A stretch of 64,000 nt of DNA from Cupriavidus cauae (lineage in GTDB: Bacteria; Pseudomonadota; Gammaproteobacteria; Burkholderiales; Burkholderiaceae), in assembly GCF_008632125.1 (NCBI RefSeq), contig NZ_VWRN01000053.1:248001-312000 (forward strand), read 5' to 3'. Position numbers and translations under genes: made by a program. Of the stretch, positions 52,024 through 60,236 are shown in pieces (position 1 is the first letter of the stretch; each line of letters starts with the position of its first letter). The notes beneath the pieces are model-generated. The model was not told where the DNA came from and searched no databases. It worked only from the letters and a program-made list of their open reading frames with translations.

Positions 52024-52457
52024 GGCTGCGTCCTCCGGTATTGGTCGATGCGGGAAACCGCACGGGCCACGTCCGTCTCGCCATAGACCACGTATCGGCG
52101 ATCCACCACGATGGCCGGAACCTTGGCGACGCCAAGGCTCCAGGCATCGGCAACGCCCTGGTAGGCGGTGCCGATCCTTCGCTGCAGGTCTGTACCGCCC
52201 AGCTTCAGGCGTTGCTGGACGATGGCGCTGGCGCGCTCAGGATCGGTGGGCAGGTTGTCGGCCAGCTCCGCTTCGAGCACCGCGGCCGCGTCCAGGATGA
52301 GGTGTCGGTCAGCCTGGCCAAGGACCGAGTGGTGGGAGTCGGTAACGACCCATACTTCCGCAGCAGCCGCTCGGGTGGCCAACGCCAGGATAGCAATGCC
52401 CGCAGCGAGCCATGCTGAGCGAGCACGGGCGGCTTGAGGAGCAGCGCGAGGGTCCAT
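52020..52457 (-). CDS. Integrating conjugative element protein, PFL_4709 (TIGR03757) type
   Basis: This 145-residue exported protein has a signal peptide (MDPRAAPQAARARSAWLAAG ... TRAAAAE) and a TrbC/TraW-like small domain with AEVWVVTDSHH, VAKVPAIVVDRRYVVYGETDVARA. It is first gene of the leftward PFL_4709-4710-4711-traG run. The reading frame is open further upstream, but the ATG at 52457 gives a normal signal peptide. In complete elements many more transfer genes flank this block; here none follow to the right. Confidence 0.8.
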   Translation of the reverse strand: MDPRAAPQAARARSAWLAAGIAILALATRAAAAEVWVVTDSHHSVLGQADRHLILDAAAVLEAELADNLPTDPERASAIVQQRLKLGGTDLQRRIGTAYQGVADAWSLGVAKVPAIVVDRRYVVYGETDVARAVSRIDQYRRTQP

Positions 52458-52619
52458 GAGACAACACCGGAGGGAAGCCAATCCGGTGACAGTCGAACCG
52501 AAACCAGGCCTCGACGCGACAAACAAAGCGGAGACCACCTTGCCCCGTTTTCACCATCCCTGTCCGCCCCGACTCGCTGATCGGACCTGCGCGCTTGCCA
52601 AAAGCTGACTGTGTGCAGT

Positions 52620-52905
52620 GGATGGGTATGGGCCAATCCGGTCTCGTGGCCAAGCTGTTCACACCGGACGCCGACGTGGCTTGACTGCTGACCGAGATTG
52701 ATCTCGGCGATGACAATGACCACGCATTTGGTCTTTGCGATCTGGGCCTGGGACGCCGGAAATCGGCTGGGTCAGTCTGGGCGAACTGGCGACGGTGCTC
52801 GGCCGGCTGGGCCTGCCGATCGAACGCGACCCGTGGTTCCGTGCCGAGGAGCGATTGAGCGCCTGTGCGCGCGATGAGCGGCTGGCCGGGCGGATCGTTG
52901 TTTGA
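52620..52905 (+). pseudogene. DUF2958-domain protein remnant
   Basis: Two frames encode successive parts of one DUF2958 protein. The first has LVAKLFTPDADVA, an in-frame TGA at 52682, then LLTEIDLGDDNDHAFGLCD. After a one-base slip near 52750 the second continues PEIGWVSLGELATVLGRLG to a stop at 52903-52905. DUF2958 proteins are frequent hypothetical genes of ICEs and plasmids. The N-terminus is missing. This marks decay or deletion at the edge of the transfer module. No other gene is seen in 52458-52951. Confidence 0.75.
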
Positions 52906-52951
52906 CGCGGCCATTGGATCGTCGCAAGGCGTTCCTGTCCACTACGTTGAA

Positions 52952-53719
52952 TCAGTGCAACGCCTTTTCGCCCGGGCGCAGCGTCAAGACGCGCACACCG
53001 CTCGCAGTGACGGCCACGGTATGCTCGAACTGAGCCGACAATTGCCCGTCACGCGTGACGACCGTCCACCCATCGACCTCTGTTCGGACGGCGGACCGCC
53101 CCTTGTTTACCATCGGCTCGATGGTAAACACCATCCCTTCCCGAAGCGCCAGACCCGTTCGCGGTTTACCCCAGTGCAGCACTTGCGGCTCCTCGTGCAT
53201 TTCACGGCCGATGCCGTGGCCACAGTATTCCCTGACGATCGAATAGCCATTCCTGCGGGCATGCCGCTCGATGGCGTGGCCCACGTCGCCGAGCGTGGCG
53301 CCTGGGCGGACGGCCTGGATGCCTTTCCACATCGCTTCATAAGCCACTTGCACGAGCCGCTTCGCCTGGTGTGACACCTCGCCGACCAGATAGGTCTTGC
53401 TGGAATCGGCGATGTAGCCGTTCTTCTCCAGCGTGATGTCGAAATTGACGATGTCCCCGTCCTGCAGAATGTCCTTGGCGGAAGGAACGCCGTGGCAGAC
53501 CACATGGTTGCGGGAGGCGTTGAGCGCGTAGGCGTACCCGTATTGCCCTTTGCTGGCCGGGCGCGCTTTGAGTTCATAGACGATGAAGTCATCGACTAGA
53601 TCGTTGACCTGCATCGTGGACATGCCGATCAGGTTCAGCCGATCAAGATGGCTGAACACCTGCGCCAAAAGCTGGCCTGACTCGGCCATCAGCGCGATTT
53701 CTTCTGGGCGCTTGGTCAT
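52952..53719 (-). CDS. map: Type I methionine aminopeptidase
   Basis: This 255-residue pita-bread-fold enzyme has the metal ligands in VNFDITLEKNGYIADSS (two Asp), CGHGIGREMHEEP (His), VFTIEPMV (Glu) and FEHTVAVT (Glu). It removes the initiator methionine from new proteins. It lacks the N-terminal zinc finger of longer forms. It is a probable extra copy on accessory DNA, coupled to a ParD-like gene upstream by a 4-bp overlap. Confidence 0.92.
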   Translation of the reverse strand: MTKRPEEIALMAESGQLLAQVFSHLDRLNLIGMSTMQVNDLVDDFIVYELKARPASKGQYGYAYALNASRNHVVCHGVPSAKDILQDGDIVNFDITLEKNGYIADSSKTYLVGEVSHQAKRLVQVAYEAMWKGIQAVRPGATLGDVGHAIERHARRNGYSIVREYCGHGIGREMHEEPQVLHWGKPRTGLALREGMVFTIEPMVNKGRSAVRTEVDGWTVVTRDGQLSAQFEHTVAVTASGVRVLTLRPGEKALH

Positions 53720-53928
53720 GCCGACCCCATCTTGATGGGTTGCGCCACAACGCCTGCGGCCCGCAGCTCACGGGTGACGATGTCGTTGAAGCTCAGTGTC
53801 GGGTTCATTTCGCACAGCATGCCGATCCTGATCCAGAAGGCCGCCTGCGCATTGATTGACCGGCACGATACCGCGCTGGCCTTGCGCAGTTGGTCATGCA
53901 GATCGTCGTCGATGTTCACGATACCCAT
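53716..53928 (-). CDS. ParD-like family protein
   Basis: This 70-residue protein has a ribbon-helix-helix-like N-terminus (MGIVNIDDDLHDQLRKASAVSCRSI) and a conserved FWIRIGMLCEMNPTLSFNDIV segment, matching the ParD-like (DUF3423) family. Such genes often precede a type I methionine aminopeptidase rather than a ParE toxin. It is followed with an overlap by map. It probably represses its own operon through the tandem operators upstream. Confidence 0.8.
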   Translation of the reverse strand: MGIVNIDDDLHDQLRKASAVSCRSINAQAAFWIRIGMLCEMNPTLSFNDIVTRELRAAGVVAQPIKMGSA

Positions 53929-53940
53929 GTGCTTTGATCT

Positions 53941-53987
53941 ATATGAAACATATATGAATCATATAGTCTGGCTAGCCAATGGTGCAA
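53941..53987 (-). promoter_or_regulatory. Promoter and tandem operators of the parD-like/map operon
   Basis: Two 13-bp sites, ATATGAAACATAT (53941-53953) and the perfect palindrome ATATGAATCATAT (53952-53964), overlap by two bases. On the minus strand TTGCAC (53987-53982) and TATGAT (53963-53958) with an 18-bp spacer form a promoter that the sites cover. This layout fits ribbon-helix-helix autorepression. Confidence 0.65.
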
Positions 53988-54372
53988 GTGAGCTGATGAC
54001 GTGACTAAAGACGGGGGCATTGATGTCTGGGCCTCCCCGGCCAAGGAAGATGACCGGTCGCGCTGTCGTGCTTTGCATCGAACCCCCTTCGGGGCTTCGC
54101 CCCTGTCGGGCTTCCATCGTTCCCTCGCTTCGCTCGGCTAGCACCTTCGGCCCCGCTTCCTGTTTCTGCCCTACGCTCCGCTTGCGTGCGGTTTGGCAGA
54201 CAGGGCGGCCGTTGCCATGTCCAGCAGTTTTCTCCGACCTATCACCTGTCGACGACAGTAGCCCGCGCCCGTGTCGTCGCGTGCTCATCGACAACGGTGC
54301 ACGTGAGTACGCATGCTGCAGGGCCGCGTTCGGATCAGCATCCAGGGCAACCGCCGCAAGTTGGTCTCGCCT
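53988..54372. other. Gene-free stretch with short inverted repeats
   Basis: The interval contains several hairpin-like strings (CCCCTTCGGGGCTTCGCCCC near 54083; CCCTCGCTTCGCTCGG) and no recognisable protein. Open frames on both strands lack family features. The composition looks like the non-coding spacers of plasmids and ICEs. Confidence 0.5.
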
Positions 54373-54966
54373 TCAGCAGCGATGAATCGCTTCGAGAACG
54401 AAGTCGGCCCGCTCGGCCACACTGGCGCGCGGAAGCAACCTGACTTCGTAGCCGAGTGCCCGGTAGGTTGCATCCAGGTGGGCGTATTCCGCCTCAGCCT
54501 CGGGAAAACCGTGCCGCCGCGCCTCGTCTGCGCAATAGATGTCCGGCCAGGGCGGTGCGAGGAACACGAGCCGCCCATAAGGGCGGGATTCGCCCAGACT
54601 TTGCGCCAACGGTACCCCGTAGAGTCGTTGAAGCGCTGCAGCGGCGTCGATCAACCCTCGGTCGAAGAAGACCGGACCAGCGTCCCGTGCCGCGCCTTCG
54701 AGATCCATGGCGGCGACGCGCAGCGCCTCCCGCAGAAAGGCCGCCATGTCGGTCCATGGCAAGGCGTTGCCGCCCTGTCGAATCTGCTCGGCGATGATCC
54801 TCCGCCCGGGTTCGGCGACGGTCGCATGACCACGCCGCCGCAGCTCCCCGAGCAAGGTCGACTTGCCGCCGCCGGAGCACCCCGAAATGACCACCTGAGA
54901 TGGCATCGGCGTCATGTCAGGGTTTGCTTCGACCAGCAGACGGTTTGTCAATTCACTTGTCATCAT
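54373..54966 (-). CDS. P-loop ATPase of the AAA_28 type
   Basis: This 197-residue NTPase has Walker A GCSGGGKSTLLGELRRRG and a Walker B-like VFFDRGLID, with REALRVAAMDLEG between. It resembles AAA_28/NadR-like small kinases of unknown substrate. Starts at ATG 54966 or 54963 overlap the MFS stop (ATGATGA), showing translational coupling. An internal MTPMPSQVVISG start is also possible. Confidence 0.78.
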   Translation of the reverse strand: MMTSELTNRLLVEANPDMTPMPSQVVISGCSGGGKSTLLGELRRRGHATVAEPGRRIIAEQIRQGGNALPWTDMAAFLREALRVAAMDLEGAARDAGPVFFDRGLIDAAAALQRLYGVPLAQSLGESRPYGRLVFLAPPWPDIYCADEARRHGFPEAEAEYAHLDATYRALGYEVRLLPRASVAERADFVLEAIHRC

Positions 54967-56174
54967 TGGTTTTGCCGAAGAGACAGGCCCCACGCAACGG
55001 TGGCGCTAAGCATGCCAAAGGCGCAGACACCGGCCCATCCATGCGCAGTGAAGGCCCACCCGCCTGCAGCAGCGCCGAAGGCCCCGCCAAGCAGCATCGC
55101 GCCCATGAACACGGTGTTCAGCCGGCTGCGCGCACCCGCGTCCAACGCATAGACCATGGTCTGGTTCGCCACCTGGGCTGACTGCACGGTCACGTCGAGC
55201 AAGAAGATGCCGAGGACGAGTGCAGGGATCGATGAGCCACCCAGGTACAGCACGGCAAATGCCGTTGCGGTTCCCACCGCGCCTGCATGGACGACTGCGC
55301 CGTGTCCGCGCCGGTCGGCAAAACGGCCAGCCGCCGGTGCAGCCAACGCGCCGCACACGCCGACCAGCGCGAACAGGCCGGCGGATACCGCGCCGAGCTG
55401 CAGTGGCGGCCGCTCCAGCCAGAGCGCGAACGTTGCCCAGAAGCCGATCATGCTGGCAAACAGCAGGAACTGGACTGCCACAGCCTGGCGCAAGGAAGCG
55501 TGCTTGCGCACCAAATGCCACATCGACAGCAGCAATCGTCCATAGCCGAGATCGGAGGACGGCGGCACCACCGGCAGCGTCCATGCCAGCCGAAAGCCCA
55601 GTACCAGCATCAGTGCCGCAGAAAAACCGAAGACGGACCGCCAGCCCCAAAGCTCGGTCATCCAGCCGCTCACCACACGGGCCAGCAGGATGCCGATCAG
55701 GATGCCGCCCGTCACCACGCCGAGCACCTGCCCCTTTCGGTTGGAGGGCGCCAGGTGGATGGCCAAGGGAACCAGTTGTTGCGCCACGGTGGCGCACAAA
55801 CCCACGGCGAGGCTCGCCAGTGCCAATTGAACGAAGCCGGAGGACGCGGCTGCCAGCGCCAGGGAGAGCACCAGCGTCGCCAGCGTTCGCAGGATGAGCG
55901 ACTTGCGCTCCAGGCGGTCACCCAGTGGTGCCAGGAACAGCACGCCCAGGGCATTGCCCGCCTGGGTGAGCACGGGCAGCCAGGTCACGGTCCCCGCAGA
56001 GAGCGCGAACTCCCGGCTCAATTCGCCGAGAAGCGGCTGGTTGTAGTAGCTGTTGGCCACGGATGCGCCCGCCGCCAGGGCAATGGTCCACAGCAGATGG
56101 GAGGGCAAGGCTGACGTGGCAGGCATCGGTGCGGCACGCGATGCATCGCCGGGGTGACCTGGGATATTGCTCAT
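54963..56174 (-). CDS. Major facilitator superfamily transporter
   Basis: This 403-residue protein has twelve hydrophobic segments, NSYYNQPLLGELSREF after helix 1, and the MFS loop motif GDRLERKSLILRT between helices 2 and 3. It resembles YgaY/YnfM-type drug or metabolite exporters. No substrate is evident. It is penultimate in the leftward operon and coupled to the P-loop ATPase gene. Confidence 0.87.
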   Translation of the reverse strand: MSNIPGHPGDASRAAPMPATSALPSHLLWTIALAAGASVANSYYNQPLLGELSREFALSAGTVTWLPVLTQAGNALGVLFLAPLGDRLERKSLILRTLATLVLSLALAAASSGFVQLALASLAVGLCATVAQQLVPLAIHLAPSNRKGQVLGVVTGGILIGILLARVVSGWMTELWGWRSVFGFSAALMLVLGFRLAWTLPVVPPSSDLGYGRLLLSMWHLVRKHASLRQAVAVQFLLFASMIGFWATFALWLERPPLQLGAVSAGLFALVGVCGALAAPAAGRFADRRGHGAVVHAGAVGTATAFAVLYLGGSSIPALVLGIFLLDVTVQSAQVANQTMVYALDAGARSRLNTVFMGAMLLGGAFGAAAGGWAFTAHGWAGVCAFGMLSATVAWGLSLRQNQ

Positions 56175-56218
56175 TCAAGGGGTCCGGCCGTATCAACTCT
56201 CGGCTTGCGGACAAGCTC

Positions 56219-57595
56219 TCACCAGTTCGGGCGATCCGTTCCCGGCGGCACTGACGGTCGCGCATAGCCGGCCGGTGTTCGCGCCATTTGCGCGCTGGGG
56301 CGCACGGCGCGCAGCAGGCCGAAGCCGGAGACTTCGTCGGCGAGCCAGGGGCTGAGGTCCGGCCTGCCGGCCCGCAGCCCCTCTTCGATGCGCCCCAGCC
56401 CGCGCAGCCAGTGCCCGGTCTGCGCCAGCGACACCTGCACGTGCCAGCTTCCCCCTTCGCGCGACTGTCGCCACAGCGCGGCGGCGGCGCCGAAAGCCAT
56501 CAGGAAGCCGCTGGCCTGGTCGAGGATCTGCATCGGCAGCGCGCGCGGCTTGCCGTCGCCCGCCGCCTCGCCCTCGGCGTGGTTGAAGCCCATTGCCGTC
56601 TGCACCAGCGAATCGAAACCGCGCCGGTCGGCCCAGGGCCCTTGCGTGCCGTAGGCGGTCAGCGACACGGCGACGATGCCGGGCCGGCGCGCGGCCAGGG
56701 CCTCGGGCGAGAAGCCGAGCGCGGCCAGGCCGCCGGGCCGGTACCCCTGCGAGAACACGTGGGCGTCTTCCAGGAGCTGCCACAGCGCTTCGCGCCCGGC
56801 CTCGCTGCGCAGGTCGATGTGCGCCGAGCGCTTGCCGCGGCTGGTTTCGGCAATAGCGGCGATGTTGGGCAGGTTCGGTGAGTTGACCAGCATCACGTCC
56901 GCGCCGAACGACGCCATCGCCCGCCCACCGACGGGGCCGGCCAGGATGCGCGTGAGGTCGAGCACGCGCAGGCCGGCGAGCGGCCGCTCATCGGCCGCCA
57001 GGGGCGGCAGTGCACGCGGTGGCGCATCGGCGATTCGGGTGATGGTCATCAGGGGTTGCGAGGCCACCGCCTGACCCTGGGGCGTGGCATCCCACTCGGC
57101 GAAGCTGCGCAACGCCGTGGCCACCAGCGCGTGGTCGGCCGCGGCCTGCTCGAAGTCCAGCGCCTTCCAACCCCGCAGGGCCTGCTCTGCGTCGGCGCGT
57201 GTGGCAGTTGCGGGGTCCAGGCCCAGCAGGCGCAGCGCGCCATCGCGGTGGTGCGGGAAGTTGGTGTGGACACGCACGTGGCCATCGGCGCAGCGGTACA
57301 GGCCGGCGAACGGGTCCCACAGCTCGGGCTCCTGGCCGTCGAGCGTGAACCAGCCGGTGCATTCGGCGGCGGCGTGGGCCATGTCCACGGTGACACGCTG
57401 GCGCGGAGCACCCCGCTCATGGCCCAGTTCGCAGGCGGCGAGCGCAGCCGCGGCAATGCTGGTCTGCGCGGCGGTGCCGACGGCGAAGGACGAGGGAAAC
57501 ACCGGGTCGCTGCCCGTCAGCGCGATCCCGGCCAGCGCCTGCGGCGGCAGCCCGCCCAGCGACCAGAGCGCGGTCAGTGCATCAAGTGGATTCAT
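56219..57595 (-). CDS. Family III CoA-transferase (CaiB/BaiF)
   Basis: This 458-residue protein has the CaiB/BaiF motifs LAGLRVLDLTRILAGPVGGRAMASFGADVMLV (in parts), a loop with SRGKRSAHIDLRSEAGR, and GYRPGGLAALGFSPEALAARRPGIVAVSLTAYG (in parts). Its N-terminal 200 residues also belong to the fold. The catalytic residue usually follows the NIAAIAETSRGK-type region. It moves CoA between carboxylic acids; the substrate is unknown. The start overlaps the stop of a small upstream ORF (ATGA). Confidence 0.87.
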   Translation of the reverse strand: MNPLDALTALWSLGGLPPQALAGIALTGSDPVFPSSFAVGTAAQTSIAAAALAACELGHERGAPRQRVTVDMAHAAAECTGWFTLDGQEPELWDPFAGLYRCADGHVRVHTNFPHHRDGALRLLGLDPATATRADAEQALRGWKALDFEQAAADHALVATALRSFAEWDATPQGQAVASQPLMTITRIADAPPRALPPLAADERPLAGLRVLDLTRILAGPVGGRAMASFGADVMLVNSPNLPNIAAIAETSRGKRSAHIDLRSEAGREALWQLLEDAHVFSQGYRPGGLAALGFSPEALAARRPGIVAVSLTAYGTQGPWADRRGFDSLVQTAMGFNHAEGEAAGDGKPRALPMQILDQASGFLMAFGAAAALWRQSREGGSWHVQVSLAQTGHWLRGLGRIEEGLRAGRPDLSPWLADEVSGFGLLRAVRPSAQMARTPAGYARPSVPPGTDRPNW

Positions 57596-57813
57596 CGAAT
57601 GGACTCCTCACAGAAAGTTCGCCAACTGAATCGACACAGCGCCTCGTTGGTCGAGCCGGATTGGCAGATCCAGGCGGGTGGCAGGGTCGGTGCCACGTTG
57701 TCCGCAAACGCAGCAGAGCGCGGAAAGCAGCATCGCCCGCCATTGGCGATGCCGGGGAGCGCCGTGCTGGCACAGGCATGGGCGTCGCACGCCCGCTGCA
57801 AGCGATCCATCAT
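57592..57813 (-). CDS. Small hypothetical protein between TSUP and CoA-transferase genes
   Basis: This 73-codon ORF starts at ATG 57813, overlapping the TSUP stop (ATGA), and stops at 57592, overlapping the CoA-transferase start (ATGA). The product has five cysteines (ACDAHACAS, GRCCFP, ICQSG, LCRFSW, FCEES) and no recognised domain. The exact overlaps at both ends are the main argument that it is translated. It could instead be a chance frame in a decayed spacer. Confidence 0.45.
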   Translation of the reverse strand: MMDRLQRACDAHACASTALPGIANGGRCCFPRSAAFADNVAPTLPPAWICQSGSTNEALCRFSWRTFCEESIR

Positions 57814-58568
57814 GCACCCGCCTTCAGCCCGAAGTACGCAGAGAGCGCCAGGCCGGTCGCCACGATCGTCCAACGCAGCGCCAGCGGCGGAATCCAGCGC
57901 GCCAACCGCGCGCCGGCATAGCCTCCCAAGATCGCGCCCAGCAGGACCGCACTGCCTTGCGCCCAGGCGATGGACCCGGTGGCGACGAAGAGCATCACCG
58001 CGGCACTGGTCACAACGGTAGCCATCGCATTCTTGACGGCGTTGGCCTCCTGGACATCGCGCACACCCAGCAAGGTCAGGATCGCCATCAGCATGATGCC
58101 CAGGCCGGCGCCGAAGTAGCCGCCATAGAGTGCGGTCAGAAACTCCGCCCCCGCAGCCGCCAGGTGCGGCACCTGACCGCGAGCATGCCGCTCGATGGCC
58201 TGGCGCAGCCAGGGTCCCAGGGCGAACAGCACTGTCGCGACGAGGATCAGCCACGGCACCAGACGGCTGAACTGTGCATCTCCGGTGAACACCAACAGTG
58301 TGGCGCCCACCAGCGAACCGGCACCGACCACGGGCAGGCTGCGCCGCAACGCGGCGCGGTGGCGCCCGAGTTCGCTGCGATAGCCGAGCAGGCTGCTCGC
58401 ATGCCCCGGCCAGATCGACACCGCGCTGGTGGCGTTGGCCACCACGGGTGGTACGCCGGCAGCCAGCAGCGCGGGAAAGGTGAAGAATGTGCCGCCGCCG
58501 GCCACCGCATTGCAGATGCCGCCGATCATGCCGGCACCGGCCAGCAGCAGGAAGGTTCCGATGTCCAT
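57810..58568 (-). CDS. TSUP (TauE/SafE) family membrane transporter
   Basis: This 252-residue protein has about eight hydrophobic segments and the two TSUP repeats, GGICNAVAGGGTFFTFPALL and GGYFGAGLGIMLMAILTLLG. Members export sulfite, sulfoacetate or other small sulfur or organic anions. The substrate is unknown. It lies 12 bp after the lysE-like gene in the leftward operon. Confidence 0.88.
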   Translation of the reverse strand: MDIGTFLLLAGAGMIGGICNAVAGGGTFFTFPALLAAGVPPVVANATSAVSIWPGHASSLLGYRSELGRHRAALRRSLPVVGAGSLVGATLLVFTGDAQFSRLVPWLILVATVLFALGPWLRQAIERHARGQVPHLAAAGAEFLTALYGGYFGAGLGIMLMAILTLLGVRDVQEANAVKNAMATVVTSAAVMLFVATGSIAWAQGSAVLLGAILGGYAGARLARWIPPLALRWTIVATGLALSAYFGLKAGA

Positions 58569-58580
58569 GCCGCTCGCACC

Positions 58581-59216
58581 TCAGCTCGTCGGCCTGGACA
58601 GGGCCAGACGCAGGCCAAACCCCATCAGCGCCAGGCCGGTGAGCGCATCGAGCGAGCGCATCACCGTGGGCCGGCGCAGCCAGCGTGCCAGGGGCCGCGT
58701 GGCCAGCACCAGTGCGGCGAACCAGAGCAGTCCCATCGCGGCGTGGATGCCGGCCAACAGCACGCTGAACCCGACCACCGGCACGTCGGCGGGAACGAAC
58801 TGTGGCAGGAGGCTCACGTAGAACACCCCGACCTTGGGATTGAGCAGATTCGTCAGCAGACCGCGCAGGAACCAGCGCTCGCCACTCACGAGCGGCGGAT
58901 CGTCTGCGGGCAGCGTCGGCCGGCTCTTGAGCGCGCCAGAGAACAGCTTCCAGCCGAGCCAGAGCAGATAGGCCGCGCCCGCGATCTGCAGCAGGGTGTA
59001 GGCGAGTCGGGAGACCGCGAGCACCGCGCCGAGCCCGAGGGCCGCGATCAGTCCCCAGATCAGCACGCCGGTCACGATGCCGCCGCCCGCCCTCATCGCC
59101 TTGCGCCCCCCTTCCACAGCCGCCGTGCGAAGTACCAGCGCCGTGTCCAGGCCGGGGGTCAAGGTGAGCAGCAGCGCCGTCAGCGTGAAGCCCAGGATCG
59201 CAGTCGATGGATCCAT
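58581..59216 (-). CDS. LysE/RhtB family exporter
   Basis: This 211-residue protein has six hydrophobic segments and the LysE signature TLTPGLDTALVLRTAAVEG near the N-terminus, plus LTNLLNPKVGVFYVSLLPQF. It is a probable amino acid or related efflux carrier. It lies between a DUF1737 gene and TSUP. A second LysE-family gene of clearly different sequence faces the other way at 60.2 kb. Confidence 0.88.
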   Translation of the reverse strand: MDPSTAILGFTLTALLLTLTPGLDTALVLRTAAVEGGRKAMRAGGGIVTGVLIWGLIAALGLGAVLAVSRLAYTLLQIAGAAYLLWLGWKLFSGALKSRPTLPADDPPLVSGERWFLRGLLTNLLNPKVGVFYVSLLPQFVPADVPVVGFSVLLAGIHAAMGLLWFAALVLATRPLARWLRRPTVMRSLDALTGLALMGFGLRLALSRPTS

Positions 59217-59229
59217 TGGGGGATCTCCG

Positions 59230-59442
59230 TCAGAGCACAGACAAGTCCAGTGACTCGCTGTACGTCGTCGATTCGATGGTCTTGACGATGGCCTGGCCGC
59301 AGATCACTGCGCCACGCGCCGGGTCGTAGGTCAGGCTCGGCTCGCCATACAGCGCCCAGCCGCTGTTCAGGGCCGCGGTGACGCGGTGGCAGAACGCAGC
59401 GTCGTCGATGCCGGTCAGGTAGCGGTACGCGAGCATGCTCAT
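59230..59442 (-). CDS. DUF1737 small protein
   Basis: This 70-residue protein consists almost entirely of the DUF1737 domain (YRYLTGIDDAAFCHRVTAALNSGWALYGEPSLTYD in parts; ICGQAIVK). Its start overlaps the hydrolase stop (ATGA). DUF1737 is a short domain of unknown function, sometimes fused to or next to enzymes. Confidence 0.8.
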   Translation of the reverse strand: MSMLAYRYLTGIDDAAFCHRVTAALNSGWALYGEPSLTYDPARGAVICGQAIVKTIESTTYSESLDLSVL

Positions 59443-60050
59443 GCTCCCGGTCGATTCGATGCCGGCATCTGGACGCGCAGCCCCGCGCCGAATGCCTGCA
59501 GCAGATGCCAGCCGGTGTCCCAGTCGCCCACGCCGCTGGCGGCATTGATGTGCCCGAGGGCGCCGACTTCCACGCATCCCGCTGCCCAACCCATGGCCAT
59601 GTGCCGGGCGTGCTCCGGCGAGCCATAGGGGTCGTCGCTGCTGGCGACCACCAGTGCGGGAAACGGCAGGGGGTCGGTCGGTGGCGGGCCGAACTCGCTC
59701 GCCTCGCCCGGAAACGCCGGTGCGCCGGGGTCAGGGACGGCAACGAGGAAGGCGCCCCGGACCTGGGCGATCCGATGCTGGATGTCTTCCCCGATTCCCG
59801 GCCGCGATGCCCAGTGCGCGACGAGCAGGCACGACAGGCTGTGTGCGACCAGGACGACGGGCGCGCCGCACTCGTCGATGGCCGCATCGAGTGCCTGCAG
59901 CCAGTCGGCCAGGTCCGGCCTGTCCCAGTCGGCAGGCTGGAATCGCCGGCCATGCTCCTGGCGCGACGCCCAGCGCGTCTGCCAATGCTCCGGCCCGGAA
60001 TTGCCGATACCGGGAAGCATCAAGAGGCGAACGGTCTGAAGGTGGCTCAT
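59439..60050 (-). CDS. RBBP9/YdeN family alpha/beta hydrolase
   Basis: This 203-residue serine hydrolase has PGIGNSGPEHWQTRW at the N-terminus, nucleophile Ser in VLVAHSLSCLL, Asp in SSDDPYGSPEHAR and His in GHINAASGVGDW. All are diagnostic of the RBBP9/YdeN family. The natural substrate is unknown. The start MSHLQTVRLLMLPG is preferred to longer frames. It is the first gene of the leftward operon. Confidence 0.9.
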   Translation of the reverse strand: MSHLQTVRLLMLPGIGNSGPEHWQTRWASRQEHGRRFQPADWDRPDLADWLQALDAAIDECGAPVVLVAHSLSCLLVAHWASRPGIGEDIQHRIAQVRGAFLVAVPDPGAPAFPGEASEFGPPPTDPLPFPALVVASSDDPYGSPEHARHMAMGWAAGCVEVGALGHINAASGVGDWDTGWHLLQAFGAGLRVQMPASNRPGA

Positions 60051-60236
60051 GGTGGCGTGCGCGGATATCCGGAGTGACGTTGTCTGGCTGGAAACCTTAA
60101 GACCGATGCGTCGAATTGCCGAGTGAGAAGGTCTCAGCAAACGTCGAGAAAAGCTCAATGGTCAGCTCGAATGGCCTTGGCTATCGTCGAAGTGCACTTC
60201 CTTCACAACCGACGAAGAAGCCCCCCCGAGTTCGCC

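Larger units (their letters stand above)
35769..52905. mobile_element. Integrative conjugative element of the ICEclc/PAGI-2 type, reduced; right end not in the window
   Basis: Marker genes are a tRNA-Gly-proximal IntB13-type integrase, MobH relaxase, TraG, and PFL_4709/4710/4711-type proteins with DUF3742. The given limits run from the tRNA 3' end (likely attL) to the last decayed element gene. The accessory genes to 64 kb may also belong to it. The tRNA 3' sequence (CCCATCGCCCGCTCCA) was not found again to the right, so attR is outside or lost. Missing from the visible part are the VirB4-like ATPase, coupling protein TraD, TIGR03744/03749/03752-type proteins, ParA, replication helicase and ssb. 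Confidence 0.75.

Noticed and set aside
54020..54300. A protein gene in the inverted-repeat-rich spacer
   Set aside because: Open frames on both strands lack ribosome-binding sites and recognisable features.
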